DNA of 64,000 nucleotides from Branchipolynoe longqiensis (GCA_030323885.1 CM059190.1:81150709-81214708); one strand, 5' to 3'. Positions 1 to 11,184 are shown, counted from the stretch's first letter. Numbers and translations are program-made. Notes: a model not told the origin generated them from the letters alone.

Positions 1-167
1 CCTATTACCCTCTCACTAGATGTATATACTCGGCTACAATATTAGTTATATGATAGGAAGTTAAACCCCTCCCCCCAAAAAAAAACATAGATACTAAGTA
101 CTTAAATAAATGCTGGTGGATGTCCCAGATACCAACCCGGAACCCAGGCATACACCATAACATTCCA

Positions 168-272
168 CACAGCTGTCCAGCATTGAAAACAAGCACCCTC
201 GCCGGAGCTTACATGCTATGGGCAGAATAAATACCGTATCAATAACAAAAATTATAAATTGAAAAGAAATGT
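168..272 (+). mobile_element. LINE 3' end, family K (fragment)
   Basis: This stretch shares a block with two other places in the window, 36785-36890 on the plus strand and 47775-47880 on the minus strand. The shared parts are a CAGCTGKCCAGCATT motif, a CTTACATGCTATGG motif and AATAAATAC just before an A-rich end. The 47.8 kb copy joins to LINE-like coding sequence, so I read this as the 3' untranslated end of that LINE, heavily 5'-truncated. Confidence 0.55.
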
Positions 273-372
273 AATGATGCCTCTAGAGCACATCGATTTC
301 ATCATCACCTATTGGATGTCAAAGCCATGACAGTACCAATCAAATAAGTTCTGGAAAGGAGCTGTTGCTTTT
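273..372 (+). mobile_element. SINE core fragment, family D
   Basis: The phrase GCCTCTAGAGCACAT, followed by CACCTATTGGATGTCAAA, matches the cores at 41817 and 56287. Only the first part of the core is present. It directly follows the LINE 3' end, so the two fragments abut or one landed beside the other. Confidence 0.5.
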
Positions 373-764
373 GTGAGATATCAATAAACCTTTTAATGAA
401 CCTCTATTTAATATCACATAAAATGTGCTAGTTTATTTAGTACAACACTTTCGAGCATACTCGGGAGCGTTGGCAAAAATGCAAAGGAAACCGCGCCCCA
501 AGAAAGTAGGGATATATATAGAAATAATACAAACAGCCACGCTTGAACCAATGGTTCCTACCGACTGGGTGCAACCATTTTTGCTCAGTCACACGTGACC
601 AACCCTATCGATTTGCAGGGCAGCAGTACGATTGGGGGTTCGGGGTGGGTGGGTTGGTGGGGGGGGGTCTTTGTTGTTCTGGATTATCTCTGTTCTGTAT
701 GTAGTGTGGTGGTATAGGAGCAAAGTAGATGAAGCCGTATAATTTTGGCCCAAGATACACATGC

Positions 765-818
765 AAGCATCCGTCCTGATATGACCGTCGATGTTGCCAG
801 GACATCAAACTCAACAAA
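765..818 (+). mobile_element. A-SINE tail fragment (T1 tail)
   Basis: CGTCCTGATATGACC, then GATGTTGCCAGGACAT and an AACAAATAAA end, is the 3' tail shared by the A-SINE family in this window. The tRNA-like head and body are missing. Confidence 0.6.
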
Positions 819-1024
819 TAAATATGAATACACATACATTGCCTTAGTTGTGGCATATTTATTGTGGTTGGATACTATACAATTTACTCTGTGAATATGA
901 ATAAGAAGGCTAGTCATATGTTTTATTATGCGTAGTGTCTATGCGAACGTGACCGTACGTGTAGCCTAGCGGTCTAGGCGTATGTGAGGATGCGCACACC
1001 TGTGTTTCGCAAAATGCGTTCACA

Positions 1025-1600
1025 TCCGTTTAAATTAAACCCAAAATCTGAGATATATGGATGCCGCGGGATCGGCGGCGTTATTGCGAATGTAAATAAG
1101 ACAAAAAGCACAAAAGTATTCACTGCTACGATCTAATTCTGTTATTTAGCACTATGAAAATCACTTGGGGTTTGAAATAATGTTATTTAGGAGCACAACT
1201 CACTCAATAAGTGAAATTTGGCTCAAATTAAACCCAACATCTGAGCGATATGAACAATGGCCGTCGTATCGCCATCGATATTGCGAATGTAATTAAAACA
1301 AAAAGCACAAATTTATTCACTGCTACAATCTAATTATGTTATGTAGAACCATGATTATTCACTCAAGGGTTGAAATAATGTTATTTAGGGGCATGACTTA
1401 CTCAATAACTGAAATTTAGTCAAATTAAAGACAAAACCCGAGCGATATGAATGAACGCTGCCACCGCATCGGTGGCGTTATTGCAAATGTAAATGAAACA
1501 AAAAGCTCAAATCTATTCACTGCTACAATCTAATTCTGTTATTTAGAACCATGAATATTCACTCAGGGGTTGAAATAATGTTATTTAGGAGCATTAACGT
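1025..1600. repeat. Tandem repeat, about 195 bp x 3
   Basis: Three diverged units begin near 1032, 1225 and 1422, marked by AAATTAAA, a CTGAG-GATATG stretch, a GCCGC-GCGTTATTGC motif and TAATGTTATTTAGG at each unit end. Spacings are 193 and 197 bp. There is no coding potential. The G/C-rich core recalls the foldback elements at 39.4 and 57.3 kb, but the similarity is too weak to call. Confidence 0.7.
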
Positions 1601-1627
1601 GTTTGAATGAAGGATTGACAGATCTTA

Positions 1628-1945
1628 GCTAAAGATACGTGAGGAAGTAGGCCACATGCGCACACACTGCCATACTTCTACAAGTTCTAGTCTACCAGGC
1701 TATGAATACGGCTCATGTACGCGTAACCACTGCCATGTCTTGGCTAAAGATATGTGAGGAACTAGGCCACATGCATGCACACTGCCGTACTTCTAGACTG
1801 TCAGGCTATGACTACGGCTCACATACGCGTGGCCACTGCCACGTCTTGTCTAAAGATATGGGAGGAACTTGGCCACATGCGCACACACTGCCGTATGTCT
1901 AGACCACCAGGCTATGAATACGGTCACATATGCGTAGCCACTGCC
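1628..1945. repeat. Tandem repeat, about 111 bp x 3
   Basis: CTAAAGATAYGTGAGGAA recurs at 1630, 1744 and 1852. Each copy is followed by GCCACATGC, a CTGCCGTAC-like motif and GGCTATGAATACGG. Open frames across this stretch come from the periodicity of the array. Confidence 0.7.
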
Positions 1946-2081
1946 TTTATTATATATTTCCTGAATGAATACATCGAATACTTGTCCAGAACACTGCCAA
2001 TGCCTGGAGTGTTTTGTTGTGGGCAAAATGTCCTAATCAGTTAATGTGCTTAGAAAATGTACGGACATATAAATAGATATA

Positions 2082-2260
2082 CAGTAAAACCTCTCTAACC
2101 AACCACCTCCACAGATGGACCACTCCCCTATATTGATCGCTTTATTTGGGTACCCAGCAATACCATTGTAACCATATTCTTACTCCCTAAACCGACCACC
2201 TCCTTAAATGGACCATTTATAGTCGGTCCCAAGGTCGATCGAATTAGAGAGGTTTTAGTG
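2082..2260. mobile_element. pogo/Tigger-like MITE with TA duplication
   Basis: The ends are inverted: CAGTAAAACCTCTCTAA on the left and TTAGAGAGGTTTTAGTG on the right, with TA on both sides (2080-2081 and 2261-2262). The CAGTRAAACCTCT end and TA target are typical of pogo/Tigger-type Tc1-mariner elements. At 179 bp there is no transposase, so this is a non-autonomous copy. Confidence 0.8.
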
Positions 2261-2399
2261 TATATATATATTGAATATTATATATACACATATATTATAC
2301 ACATATATAAATAGTCCAATCCATTATGGGAATAACAACAAGGACACTACCACCATCAGTTCTTCCCTTCACTTTCGTGACGATGTGTATTAGGAAGGG

Positions 2400-2970
2400 G
2401 TGTGTTTACTGTAAGTATTTACTGTTCAGTATTAGCGGTGGGTGTTTAATGTGACAAGCCGTGTTTAGCACGATCAGCTGCTGCTTACACTGAGGATTTC
2501 TTGGTCAATATCAGCACCTGTTGTTTAATATAACCAGCTCTATTTAACATGATCAGCTGCTGCTTACAGTGATTGTTTCCAAGTCAATGTCAGCAGCCCG
2601 TGTTTAATATAATAAGCTTTGTTTAGGATACTCAGGGTCTGCTTACAGTATGTGTTTAATATAACACCCTGTCTTTAACATGGTGAGCTACTGGTTGATG
2701 CGACTATTCCCTGATCGTTGTCAGTTGTCAGTGTTTAACATAACATACTGAGTTTAACATGATCAGCTGCTTACGGTGAAGACTTCCTGTTCAATGTCAG
2801 CTGCCAGTGTTTGACATAACACACTGTGTTTAGCATCATCAGTTCCTGCTTACCTCGACTATGTCCTGGTCAATACCAGCATTCGGCATGTAACATAACA
2901 CACTGAGTTTAACATGATCAGCTGCTGCTTACAGTGACTATTTCCTGTTCAATGTCAGCAGCCCATGTTC
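2400..2970. repeat. Minisatellite, about 78 bp x 7
   Basis: Diverged units carry GTTTAACATGATCAGCTGCT, a TTCCTGGTCAATGTCAGC-like stretch and TGTTTAACATAACACACTG. Starts fall near 2459, 2532, 2623 (short), 2671, 2751, 2826 and 2905. Confidence 0.7.
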
Positions 2971-3148
2971 AATGAGATGGAATGGCGCTCCGTGATAAAC
3001 ACAGAGTGTTCGCAGAAAGTGCCCAGGGTGAATAGACACTCCGCCTAATGGTGCCCCCGTCTAGGCATCCTGCCGCCTGTGCCAGCCCGCCCGCCCGCCC
3101 GGCCTCCCCTGGGGCAGCCCGGCACTGTCTGGCTCGACCAGGCTCGGA

Positions 3149-3644
3149 CCGGTGTAAAGATTTCAAATTCCCCCCATATTCAAGTTCCCCCCCGGGAACT
3201 TGAAAACGTTTTCAAATTCCTCCCAGGGGAATTTGAAAACGTTTTCAAATTCCCTCCCTCGTTTTAACTTTCCCTCCCCCCCCCCCCATTTTGGGGGATT
3301 TTCTTTATTTTTGTTATTTTTTGTTATTTTTTGTTATTTTTCATGACAAATATTATAATATACAGAGAATAGCATAATGGAAATTATTACTAGTACAATA
3401 AAACATATTTAACCACAAATGACACAAAAAGTCTCCAAGATGGTTAAGAAAAAAATATTATAGGTCTGAAATTTTAAACGTTTTTTAAAGTTTTTTAAAC
3501 AATTTTAAATTCCCGGAGGGGGGAATTTGAAAATAGGGGGAGGAATCTGAAAACGTTTTTAATTTCCCCGGAGGGAAGTTAAAAACGTTTTCAGATTCCC
3601 TGGTGGGAACTTGGGAAGGGGGGAAGTTGAAATCGTTACACCGG
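3149..3644. mobile_element. Foldback element with AAAACGTTTT palindromes
   Basis: The left end reads CCGGTGTAAAGATTTCAAA and the right end is its near-complement ending GAAATCGTTACACCGG. Both arms are built from short C-rich or G-rich runs alternating with the palindrome GAAAACGTTTTC or close variants, at about 3199, 3234, 3549 and 3580. The centre is A/T-rich. It has no coding sequence. The arms could fold into a long hairpin. Confidence 0.6.
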
Positions 3645-3808
3645 GGCGAGACACCCTCAGCCGGACCGGGAGGGGGGGTGGCGGCGGCGACGGGTACATA
3701 GAGAAGGTTGAGGGGAGGGGGGGGGGAGTAGTGCGGGTGGATGGTTGGGTGGGCGGAGTGGGAGTGAAGTAAGGGGGGCTCGGGAGAGAGAGGTTTTTTT
3801 TGGTCCAT

Positions 3809-4102
3809 TAGTTGTTTAAGCAGGGGAAATTTCAGTCATAGACGACTGGTCTTCCTCATTCCACTGCTGGTCGATAGAAAGCCTGAGCCTACAATTTTAC
3901 CGACCCAAGGGATTTTTAACCTCCCACACCACATAGACATGGTATGAGAGCAACCAGCCTTTGATGACGCTGTAAGTTATACACAGCGGTGGAAATCCAA
4001 ATTGGCAGAGCTGGGGGCAGTGGGAATCGAACCGCCGACCCTCAGATTAGGAGTCTGACCTAGAAAAAAGTCAGACACTCTAACCACTCCGCCACAGAGA
4101 AC
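3809..4102 (-). mobile_element. B-SINE with T2 tail
   Basis: Read on the minus strand it starts with a tRNA-like head: GGCGGAGTGGTTAGAGTG is a good A box and GGTTCGATTCC a good B box. A body follows, with CACACCATGTC- and GGGATTTTTAACC-like blocks on the complement. It ends in the T2 tail (CCAGTCGTCTATGACTG, then GAAATTTCCCCTGC). The same T2 tail is found on A-headed SINEs here. Confidence 0.8.
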
Positions 4103-4184
4103 GCCACGGTTGTTGGGAGAGTCTATTGGGGGGAGGCACAGCGGAAGGGACGCCGGATGGGGGAGGAGTGGGGTTCTTCCGGAG

Positions 4185-4750
4185 AGGGTTAAGAAGGATG
4201 AATATATGATAGAGCGGGGCATGAGGGATGAGGGGTAAGCAGGAAATTAAGGATCAGTGAGGATGGGGAGAGCGGGATCAACATAAGAAGTCAGGAAAAG
4301 GTCTTGGGTTAGTTGGTTCTTGGAGTTTTACGTTTTGGCAACATCTAAAATAATATCAGGGAACCAACTTGTGAAAGTGCACAGTGATGGTGACTTTATA
4401 TTGTTGCCCCACTGGGAAATAAGGACGCCAGCTCCATGACCTGATATCCCACTCAGTCACCTGATTCGGACACTGAACAAACTAGTCCTTTCCCTATCCT
4501 AATAAATGCCTAGGGCCTGGCTAGGAAGTGAGAAGTTTCAATTTGTATGTTATTGGTTTGACTCAACCAGTGTTCGAACCCATGGGTCGTCTCATTCCGC
4601 CATCACATCTGGTATAGCGGAGAGGGTTAAGAAGGATGAATAAATGAGAGTCTGTGCATGAGGGTTGAGAGGAGTGCTAGGGAAATTAAAGATGAGTTGG
4701 GATGGGGAGAGTGGGCTCAACAACAGAAGTAACGATAAGGGCTTTGGGGC
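4185..4750. repeat. Diverged direct repeat of about 125 bp flanking a SINE
   Basis: GAGAGGGTTAAGAAGGATGA, then a GCATGAGGG block, GGATGGGGAGAG and CTCAACA, appears at 4183-4307 and again at 4617-4750. The A-SINE at 4308-4612 sits between the two copies. This suggests an old tandem duplication with a SINE at the junction. Confidence 0.55.
4308..4612 (-). mobile_element. A-SINE, nearly full length, T1 tail
   Basis: On the minus strand the order is a degenerate tRNA-like head, GTTCGAACAC (B box), an AACCAATAAC block, CTAGCCAGGCCC, the CTGAGTGGGATATCAGG block, and the T1 tail ending GTTGCCAAAACGTAAAACTCC. About 305 bp. It is non-coding and would depend on a LINE for movement. Confidence 0.75.
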
Positions 4751-4754
4751 TTCC

Positions 4755-5080
4755 GGTGCTAGGCAGGGGTGTAAGGATGAAGTAGGGGGGGATATGGAAT
4801 GAGGGGTGGAGGGTGGGAGGACTGGAACAGGAGTGGCTCAGGAGGGATTAGGGGTGACTGGAGACGGGATGGGAAGGGGGGCTAGAGAGGCAAGGGGAGA
4901 CTGGAGAGATGCGCCGAGAGATTGAGAGGGGAGAGGGGAGACTGAGAGGACAGAGGGAAGGCTGAAGATGGAAGAGAGAGAGGGTGAGGAGGCAGAGGGA
5001 AAGGATGAGTGCAGAGGGGAGGGGGGGGGAGAGTGACGGTGGAGAGGGGAGATGGAGAGGGGGAAAGGAACAGCTTCTTA
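4755..5080. repeat. GA-rich low-complexity DNA
   Basis: The plus strand is almost entirely purine, with runs of GGGGA, GAGAGG and GGAGA. The frames open on the opposite strand are serine/proline/leucine-rich composition artefacts. Confidence 0.7.
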
Positions 5081-5099
5081 GATTATCTGTGCATCCTGA

Positions 5100-5165
5100 G
5101 TACAAGTCGGTACCCGTCCTGATATGACCTTAGATGTTGCCAGGACATAAAGCTCCAAGAAACTA
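5100..5165 (+). mobile_element. A-SINE tail fragment (T1 tail)
   Basis: ACAAGTCGGTACCCGTCCTG, then ATGACCTTAGATGTTGCCAG and GACATAAAGCTCCAAG. This is only the last 65 bp of the SINE. Confidence 0.65.
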
Positions 5166-5317
5166 AGAAGTCACTCAAGAATTGAGATCAAACTAAACTT
5201 TGCTTCTATGCAGCTTCGTATAGTTTGATATCAATCTGAATAACCCTAATTATGGCAGCAAAGTATCACTCCATACATTATGGAATCATCAAAACCATTA
5301 CACATACATCCAACTGT

Positions 5318-5551
5318 TATAATGAAAAGGTTCTATCTGACAAAGTGACCGAATTGCTGTTATGGATGTAAATATGTTCTATCTATGAAAGGATATCATG
5401 CAGTTACACAACTGTTTCTAAACTGGTATTTTTTCACTGAGATATATTAAAAATAAAATTGTTCTATCTGCTTTGCTATCATGCAGTTACACAGCTTTAG
5501 TCCTCATTATCTCAAAAACACCATTTTGTCAGATAGAACCTTTTTATAGTA
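5318..5551. mobile_element. MITE with AAGGTTCTATCTGACAAA ends
   Basis: AATGAAAAGGTTCTATCTGA at 5321 and TCAGATAGAACCTTTTTATA at 5529 are inverted copies. Inside, GTTCTATCT and ATCATGCAGTTACACA each occur twice, so the interior is also partly duplicated. TA occurs at both ends, but the exact target duplication is not resolved. Confidence 0.65.
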
Positions 5552-5849
5552 AGGTCACATTATATCATTGGTTATTTGCTTTATTTGCTGTCTCATATTC
5601 AAAGGTGTTCTAGTATACCTCTTCTCGTCTTTCTCTACTTAGCACTTTTCTCAGTCAATCATTCTCTGCACTTAAGACATTCCTTGGAATTTTAATTAAT
5701 TCTTATCTTTCTCTTTCTTATCCAGGTACGTGCATGTTACATTTCCGGTGGGGCAGATGGAGCAGGGTTTGTATCTTTATTCTGACAATATTTGAGAAAG
5801 TAGAATAGAACCCATGGAAATGTATCACATTATGTGTGACTTGAAACAC
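5552..5849. other. No recognised feature
   Basis: A/T-rich single-copy-looking sequence. A TCTTTCTCTTTCTTATCCAG stretch at 5706-5725 resembles a splice acceptor, but no convincing reading frame follows before the minisatellite begins. Confidence 0.4.
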
Positions 5850-8460
5850 CAGGTAGATCATTTACCTCATACTGTGAGGTCAGCTAATGTAGATACCTCA
5901 AAATGGGAGGTGAGGTAGTGTAGTTAGCTCAAACTGAAATGTGAGGTAGTGCATTCACCTCAAGCTGAGATCAGAGGTAGTGTAGTTAGCTCAAACTGAA
6001 ATGTGAGGTAGTCAATTTACCTCAAACTGAGAACTATGAGGTAGTGTCCTTACCTTACACTGAAATGTGTGGTAGTGCATTCACCTCAATCTGAGATGGG
6101 AGGTAGTGCATTCACCTCAACGTGAGATGTGACGTAGTACATTCACCTCAACCTGAGATGTGAGGTAGTGCATTCACCTCAACCTGAGATGTGAGGTAGT
6201 ACATTCACCTCAACCTGATATGTCAGGTAGTGCACTCACCTCAATCTGAGATGTGAGGTAGTACATTCACCTCAACCTGAGATGTGAGGTAGTGTATTCA
6301 CCTCAACCTGAGATGTGAGGTAGTGCATTCACCTCAACATGAGATGTGAGGTAGTACATTCACCTCAACCTGAGATGTGAGGTAGTGCATTCACCTCAAC
6401 CTGAGATGTGAGGTAGTACATTCACCTCAACCTGAGATGTCAGGTAGTGCATTCACCTCAAACTGAGATGTGAGGTTGTGCATTCACCTCAATCTGAGAT
6501 GTGAGGTAGTACATGCACCTCAACCTGAGATGTGAGGTAGTACATTCACCTCAACCTGAGATGTGATGTAGTGCATTCACCTCAACCTGAGATGTGAGGT
6601 AGTACATTCACCTCAACCTGATATGTGAGGTAGTGCATTCACCTCAAACTGAGATGTGAGGTTGTGCATTCACCTCAATCTGAGATGTGAGGTAGTACAT
6701 GCACCTCACCCTGAGATCTGAGGTAGTGCATTCACCTCAACCTGAGATGTGAGGTAGTGTATTCACCTCAACCTGAGATGTGAGGTAGTGCATTCACCTC
6801 AACCTGAGATGTGAGGTAGTACATTCACCTCAACCTGAGATGTGAGGTAGTGCATTCACCTCAACCTGAGATGTGAGGTAGTACATTCACCTCAACCTGA
6901 GATGTCAGGTAGTGCATTCACCTCAACCTGAGATGTGAGGTAGTACATTCACCTCAACCTGAGATGTGAGGTAGTGTATTCACCTCAACCTGAGATGTGA
7001 GGTAGTGCACTCACCTCAATCTGAGATGTGAGGTAGTGCATTCACCTCAACCTGAGATGTGAGGTATTGCACTCACCTCAATCTGAGATGTGAGGTAGTG
7101 CAGTTACCTCAACCTGAGATGTGAGGTAGTGCATTCACCTCAACCTGAGATGTGAGGCAGTGCATTCACCTCAACCTGAGATGTGAGGTAGTGTATTCTC
7201 CTCAATCTGAGATGTGAGGTAGTACATTCACCTCAATCTGAGATGTGAGGTAGTACATTCACCTCAAACTGAGATGTGAGGTAGTGCATTCACATCAACC
7301 TGAGATGTGAGGTAGTGCATTCACCTCAACCTGAGATCTGAGGTAGTGCATTCACCTCCAACTGATATGTGAGGTCGTACATTCACCTCACACTGAGATG
7401 TGAGCTTGTGCATTTACCTCCATCTGAGATGTGAGCTTGTGCACTCACCTCAAACTGAGATGTGATGTAGTGCTCTCACCTCAAACTGAGATGTGAAGTA
7501 GTACATTCACCTCAACCTGAGATGTGAGGTAGTACATTCACCTCAAACTGAGATGTGAGGTAGTGCATTCACCTCCAACTGAGATGTGAGGTAGTGCATT
7601 CACCTCCAACTGATATGTGAGGTCGTACATTCACCTCACACTGAGATGTGAGATTGTGCATTTACCTCCATCTGAGATGTGAGGTAATGCACTCACCTCA
7701 AACTGAGATGTGAGGTAGTGCATTCACCACAACCTGAGATGTGAGGTAGTACATTCACCTCAAGCTGAGATGTGAGGTAGTACATTCACCTCAACCTGAG
7801 ATGTGAGGTAGTACATTCACCTCAAACTGAGATGTGAGGTAGTGCATTCACCTCAATATGAGATGTGAGGTAGTACATGCACCTCAATCTGAGATGTGAG
7901 GTAGTACATTCACCTCACACTGAGATGTGAGGTTATGCATTTACCTCCATCTGAGATGTGAGGTAGGGCACTCACCTCAAACTGAGATGTGATGTAGTGC
8001 TCTCACCTCAAACTGAGATGTGAAGTAGTACATTCACCTCAACCTCAGATGTGATGTAGTGCACTCACCTCCACCTGATATGTGAGGTAGTACATTCACC
8101 TCAATCTGAGATGTGAGGTAGTGTATTCACCTCAACCTGAGATGTGCGGTAGTACATTCACCTCAAACTGAGATGTGAGGTAGTGCATTCACCTCAATCT
8201 GAGATGTGAGGTAGTACATTCACCTCAATATGAGATGTGAGGTAGTACATTCACCTCAATCTGACATGTGAGGTAGTGCACTCACTTCAAACTGAGATAT
8301 GAGGTAGTGCATTCACCTCAATCTGAGAGGTGAGATAGTGCACTCATCTTCAAACTGAGAGGTGAGGTTGTGCATTTACTTGAAAGTCACATGTAAAGTA
8401 TCTGCATTTACCTCAAACTGCAAGGTGAGGCAGTGCATTTACCTCACACTGAGAGGTGGC
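5850..8460. repeat. 31-bp minisatellite, about 84 units
   Basis: The unit is GAGGTAGTGCATTCACCTCA plus ACCTGAGATGT, 31 bp, repeated for 2.6 kb. Common variants are ACATTC for GCATTC and AATC or AAAC for AACC. Edge units are the most diverged. Within each unit GAGGT and ACCTC are inverted and could pair. About 53 units keep an exact TGAGGTAG by my count, and its complement CTACCTCA lies on the minus strand. There are no spacers between units, so this is not a CRISPR array. Confidence 0.92.
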
Positions 8461-8840
8461 GTAGACCCTGGGGGCAGGTCCACCACGAAATACTGGCGGC
8501 AGATTCAAAATGTGCCAGACCATGCGAGTTGCCGAACTATGGAATGCTGGATTAAACATATATATTTATTGGGCATTGGTTGTTAGTGGATGTCATGCCC
8601 AACATATATATGAGCTAAGTCATCATTTGGTTTTATTTTAAAAGATATTGGTTCTAGCTCAATGACTTACGTATGCAGTTCTAAACCACCTTCCCTGAAT
8701 TAGAATTAGTTTTACTGAAATAACCAAATAACACATAGTTTGAGTGCTTGTTACTAAACAGCTGATATTTCAATGTTGGGAAAAGATATTGTTTAAGCAT
8801 TGCTTTGGTCGTAATGCTCGCATTGCGTTTGATGCGAGGC
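8461..8840. other. No recognised feature
   Basis: This stretch follows the minisatellite. A short open frame (8362-8586) is mostly decayed minisatellite plus A/T-rich sequence. I see no motif or repeat here. Confidence 0.4.
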
Positions 8841-9330
8841 GAGGGAGGACCCCCCCCCCCCCTTTCTCCTCCAGCCGTTGGGCCCTTGGGTAATCTCCCA
8901 TGCTTGCCTCCCTTAAAGCCAGCCCCGGGGCCGCTTCAAGCCACTCGCCCTCCCGCCTCCAGCCACCCTACTCCTCCAGACCTTTTTTCCCCACCCACCA
9001 TCCCTATACACCAACTCTCCCTTCATAGGGTGGAGGGCTCTTCGGATCCACCTCCCGGACCCTCAAACTCTTAGACATTAATGACTCTGACTCACCATTG
9101 ACATTTACCTATTTACCCATTGTTCTATTGATTTAAAATGATCCATTACTGATACTTGATCCTTCATGATCACTATGATTGATACACATTGTAATCACTG
9201 CATTACTGTTTATTGATACTCATGTTTGATCTCCGGCATTTCTCAATAAAATGCCTTTTTCTCTACACACGCCTCCTCGTCCTTCCTTGCCGCGCATCGA
9301 AAAGGAATGTGGAGGCCATAAGAAATCCTG
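8841..9330 (+). other. C-rich stretch ending in AATAAAA; possible LTR or 3' UTR
   Basis: A C-rich, proline/serine-coding-like stretch (8850-9070) is followed by A/T-rich sequence with repeated TTGATACTCATG/TTGATCC phrases and CTCAATAAAATGCC at 9241. A similar order (C-rich, then TTGAC-rich, then AATAAAA) occurs at 55400-55850 and, with a TATA-like box, at 19790-20240. This layout fits LTRs of a retrotransposon, but I cannot define the ends. Confidence 0.25.
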
Positions 9331-9670
9331 ATAAATCGACCGTAATGCCATGCCCCCCCCCCATGCTTCCGTTATCTCATATTGACAGCACACACCCCAC
9401 CCCCTCCCAATAGCCCCCAACACCCCCCCCCCCCGCCCGTTAGATTCCTATTATGCAGCAGAGCAGGTATGCAGGGCAGATAAACACCATCCCTCTACAT
9501 GGTATCCATCAAACTCCCTCTTGACTCTTCACTCTTGGTTGCTGGTCTTGTTACGCCAGCACCTCTTAGTCCTAGTCACTTACAAGAGTCATCGCCCCTG
9601 ACTCATATGTCGATTAAAAAAAGAGGTAGCTAAATTATTGTCACTCCCCCTCCTTCTTCCCCCACATGCT

Positions 9671-9983
9671 GTTCTCTGTGGCAGAGTGGATAGAGTGTCT
9701 GACTTTTTTCTAGGTCGGCTCCTAATCTGAAGGTTGGTGGTTCGATTCCCCATGCCCCCTCATCTCTACCACTTTGGATTTCCACCACTGTGTATAGCTT
9801 ACAGCGTCATCAAAGGCCAGTTGCTCTCATACCATGTCTATGTGGTGTCCGAGGTTAAAAATCCCTTGGGTCGGTAAACGTGTAGGCTTGAGCTTTCTAT
9901 CAACAAACTGTATAATGGTGAAAACAAGTCTATTCAGACTTATCCATGATATGCAGTATAAATCTTCAAGAAAAAAAAAAAAA
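9671..9983 (+). mobile_element. B-SINE with T3 tail and A-rich end
   Basis: GTTCTCTGTGGCAGAGTGGA begins a tRNA-like head with a GGTTCGATTCC B box. The body contains GCGTCATCAAAGGCCAGTTG and ACCATGTCTATGTGGTGTCC. The T3 tail reads CTATTCAGACTTATCCATGA, GTATAAATCTTC and then a run of A. This is the cleanest forward-strand copy of the B family in the window. Confidence 0.82.
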
Positions 9984-10059
9984 CATGCAGACACAAAGTG
10001 ACAGTTCGCATCCTGGTCTGAATCTATGAAGACTGTTTGGGTTCAATTATAAAACCAAG

Positions 10060-10285
10060 TGTGATGGCCAAAAGAGTTGAGCATATGTTTCATGATTTTG
10101 TAGGTCATGGGAAGCAAACTGCGGGTTTGAAAGCCTGGTCGAGTGAAACCAATGACTTAGAAAATTGATAGTTGTTGCTATCTAGCTTGGTGCTTGGCGC
10201 TATTAGGATAGGGCAAGGAGCAGTGGAATGAGGATGACCAATTATCCATGATTGAAATTTCCTCTGTTTAATCAACTTATATGTC
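10060..10285 (+). mobile_element. A-SINE with T2 tail
   Basis: A degenerate head (GATGGCCAAAAGAGTTGAGC) leads into ACCAATGACTTAG, then a TTAGGATAGGGCAAGGAGCA block, the GTGGAATGAGGATGACCA T2 block and GATTGAAATTTCC. The A-type head is therefore joined here to the tail also used by B-SINEs at 3809 and 23866. Confidence 0.7.
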
Positions 10286-10337
10286 AAAAGCAACACGTAT
10301 TTTAAGGGCACATTTTCACTTAATTTGTGGGAATATA

Positions 10338-10563
10338 GATCCTCTATTCTCAACTGTCTTCTGGTTACAGAAAGAGGGGGGGGGCCCTCGTCTCCGGTTC
10401 AAGGATACCATCAAGAGAAACCTGAAGCTGAGAGACATTAAGACCGACTCATGGACATTACTCTCACAGCAAAGAGCTAAATGGAGAACGGCAGTCAAGT
10501 AATGAAAGCATTCTTTGTTGTATCACGACCAACAGCATGATGATGATGATAATGATGGTGATG
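10338..10563 (+). pseudogene. RTE-like LINE, last 50 or so codons plus 3' tail
   Basis: The frame ending at 10502 encodes LRFKDTIKRNLKLRDIKTDS followed by W and a C-terminal KWRTAVK. This matches the C-terminus of the larger copy at 40472-41305. A short 3' UTR follows, ending in an imperfect ATG/GATGAT repeat that RTE-type LINEs commonly use as a tail. The copy is 5'-truncated at about 10338 (GATCCTCTATTCTCAACTGT). A G-run at 10376-10384 looks like local slippage. The RTE assignment rests on the BovB-like C-terminal layout (GHLMR, then G-R-RGRPR-R-KD) recalled from memory. Confidence 0.75.
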
Positions 10564-10654
10564 TATAATGATCCGGATGTGTGTATAAACTTATTTTATA
10601 TTCGTCAAAGCTGAAGGTCGAGGTCAATTTGGAAGCAATCACTACACTCACCTC

Positions 10655-10993
10655 CCATGGTTTTGAGTTTCTGTCATTTCCTGAGATAAATATATTAGGT
10701 TGATCGCTATAACCTACCTCACTTTAGGTTGAAGTAACTTTGATGTTAAATGCCTAACTTTTGAGATATTTGAAGTGTAACCATGCACAATTAATGTTGG
10801 CAAGCGCACTAAAACTCTGACACCATAGGCTTCCGCATTAACATTTCCGATTGAATTGCCTCAGTATATATCCCCTTCTATATGGTGACACATGTTTAAT
10901 AATCACACATCTATCTAAGTTGGATATGTAGAATCGAATCTAGATAATTATTTCGCTTTTGAAAATGTCATGTTTTCATCAGACTATGCAGCT
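10655..10993 (+). mobile_element. TTAA-type MITE, left end decayed
   Basis: The interior reads ATGGTTTTGAGTTTCTGTCA, GAGATAAATATATTAGGTTG and ACACCATAGGCTTCCGCA, and it ends TCAGACTATGCAGCTTTAA. The right end abuts TTAA (10994-10997). The left terminal repeat is too diverged to place. Confidence 0.7.
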
Positions 10994-11184
10994 TTAAATA
11001 TAGCTCATGTGCAATACAATGTCGCCTATCCCACATGCGCCAACGATTAAGGGTAACATAACATCTGATGCCAGAGCTAACGCCATACAATAGTGCAATG
11101 GCAGTATTGTCATAGAGTGACGTGGCTGTCACATTAACCTTATGATACCGATTCTGGACACCCGCCACCAGCTAGCCAGACTGA

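Noticed and set aside
1025..1600. The 195-bp tandem units as members of the 39.4/57.3 kb foldback family
   Set aside because: They share words such as TTATTGCG-ATGTAA and a GCCG-rich motif, but I could not align more than short pieces by eye.
5850..8460. CRISPR-like appearance of regularly spaced repeats
   Set aside because: Units abut with no unique spacers, and the context is a eukaryotic repeat-rich region.
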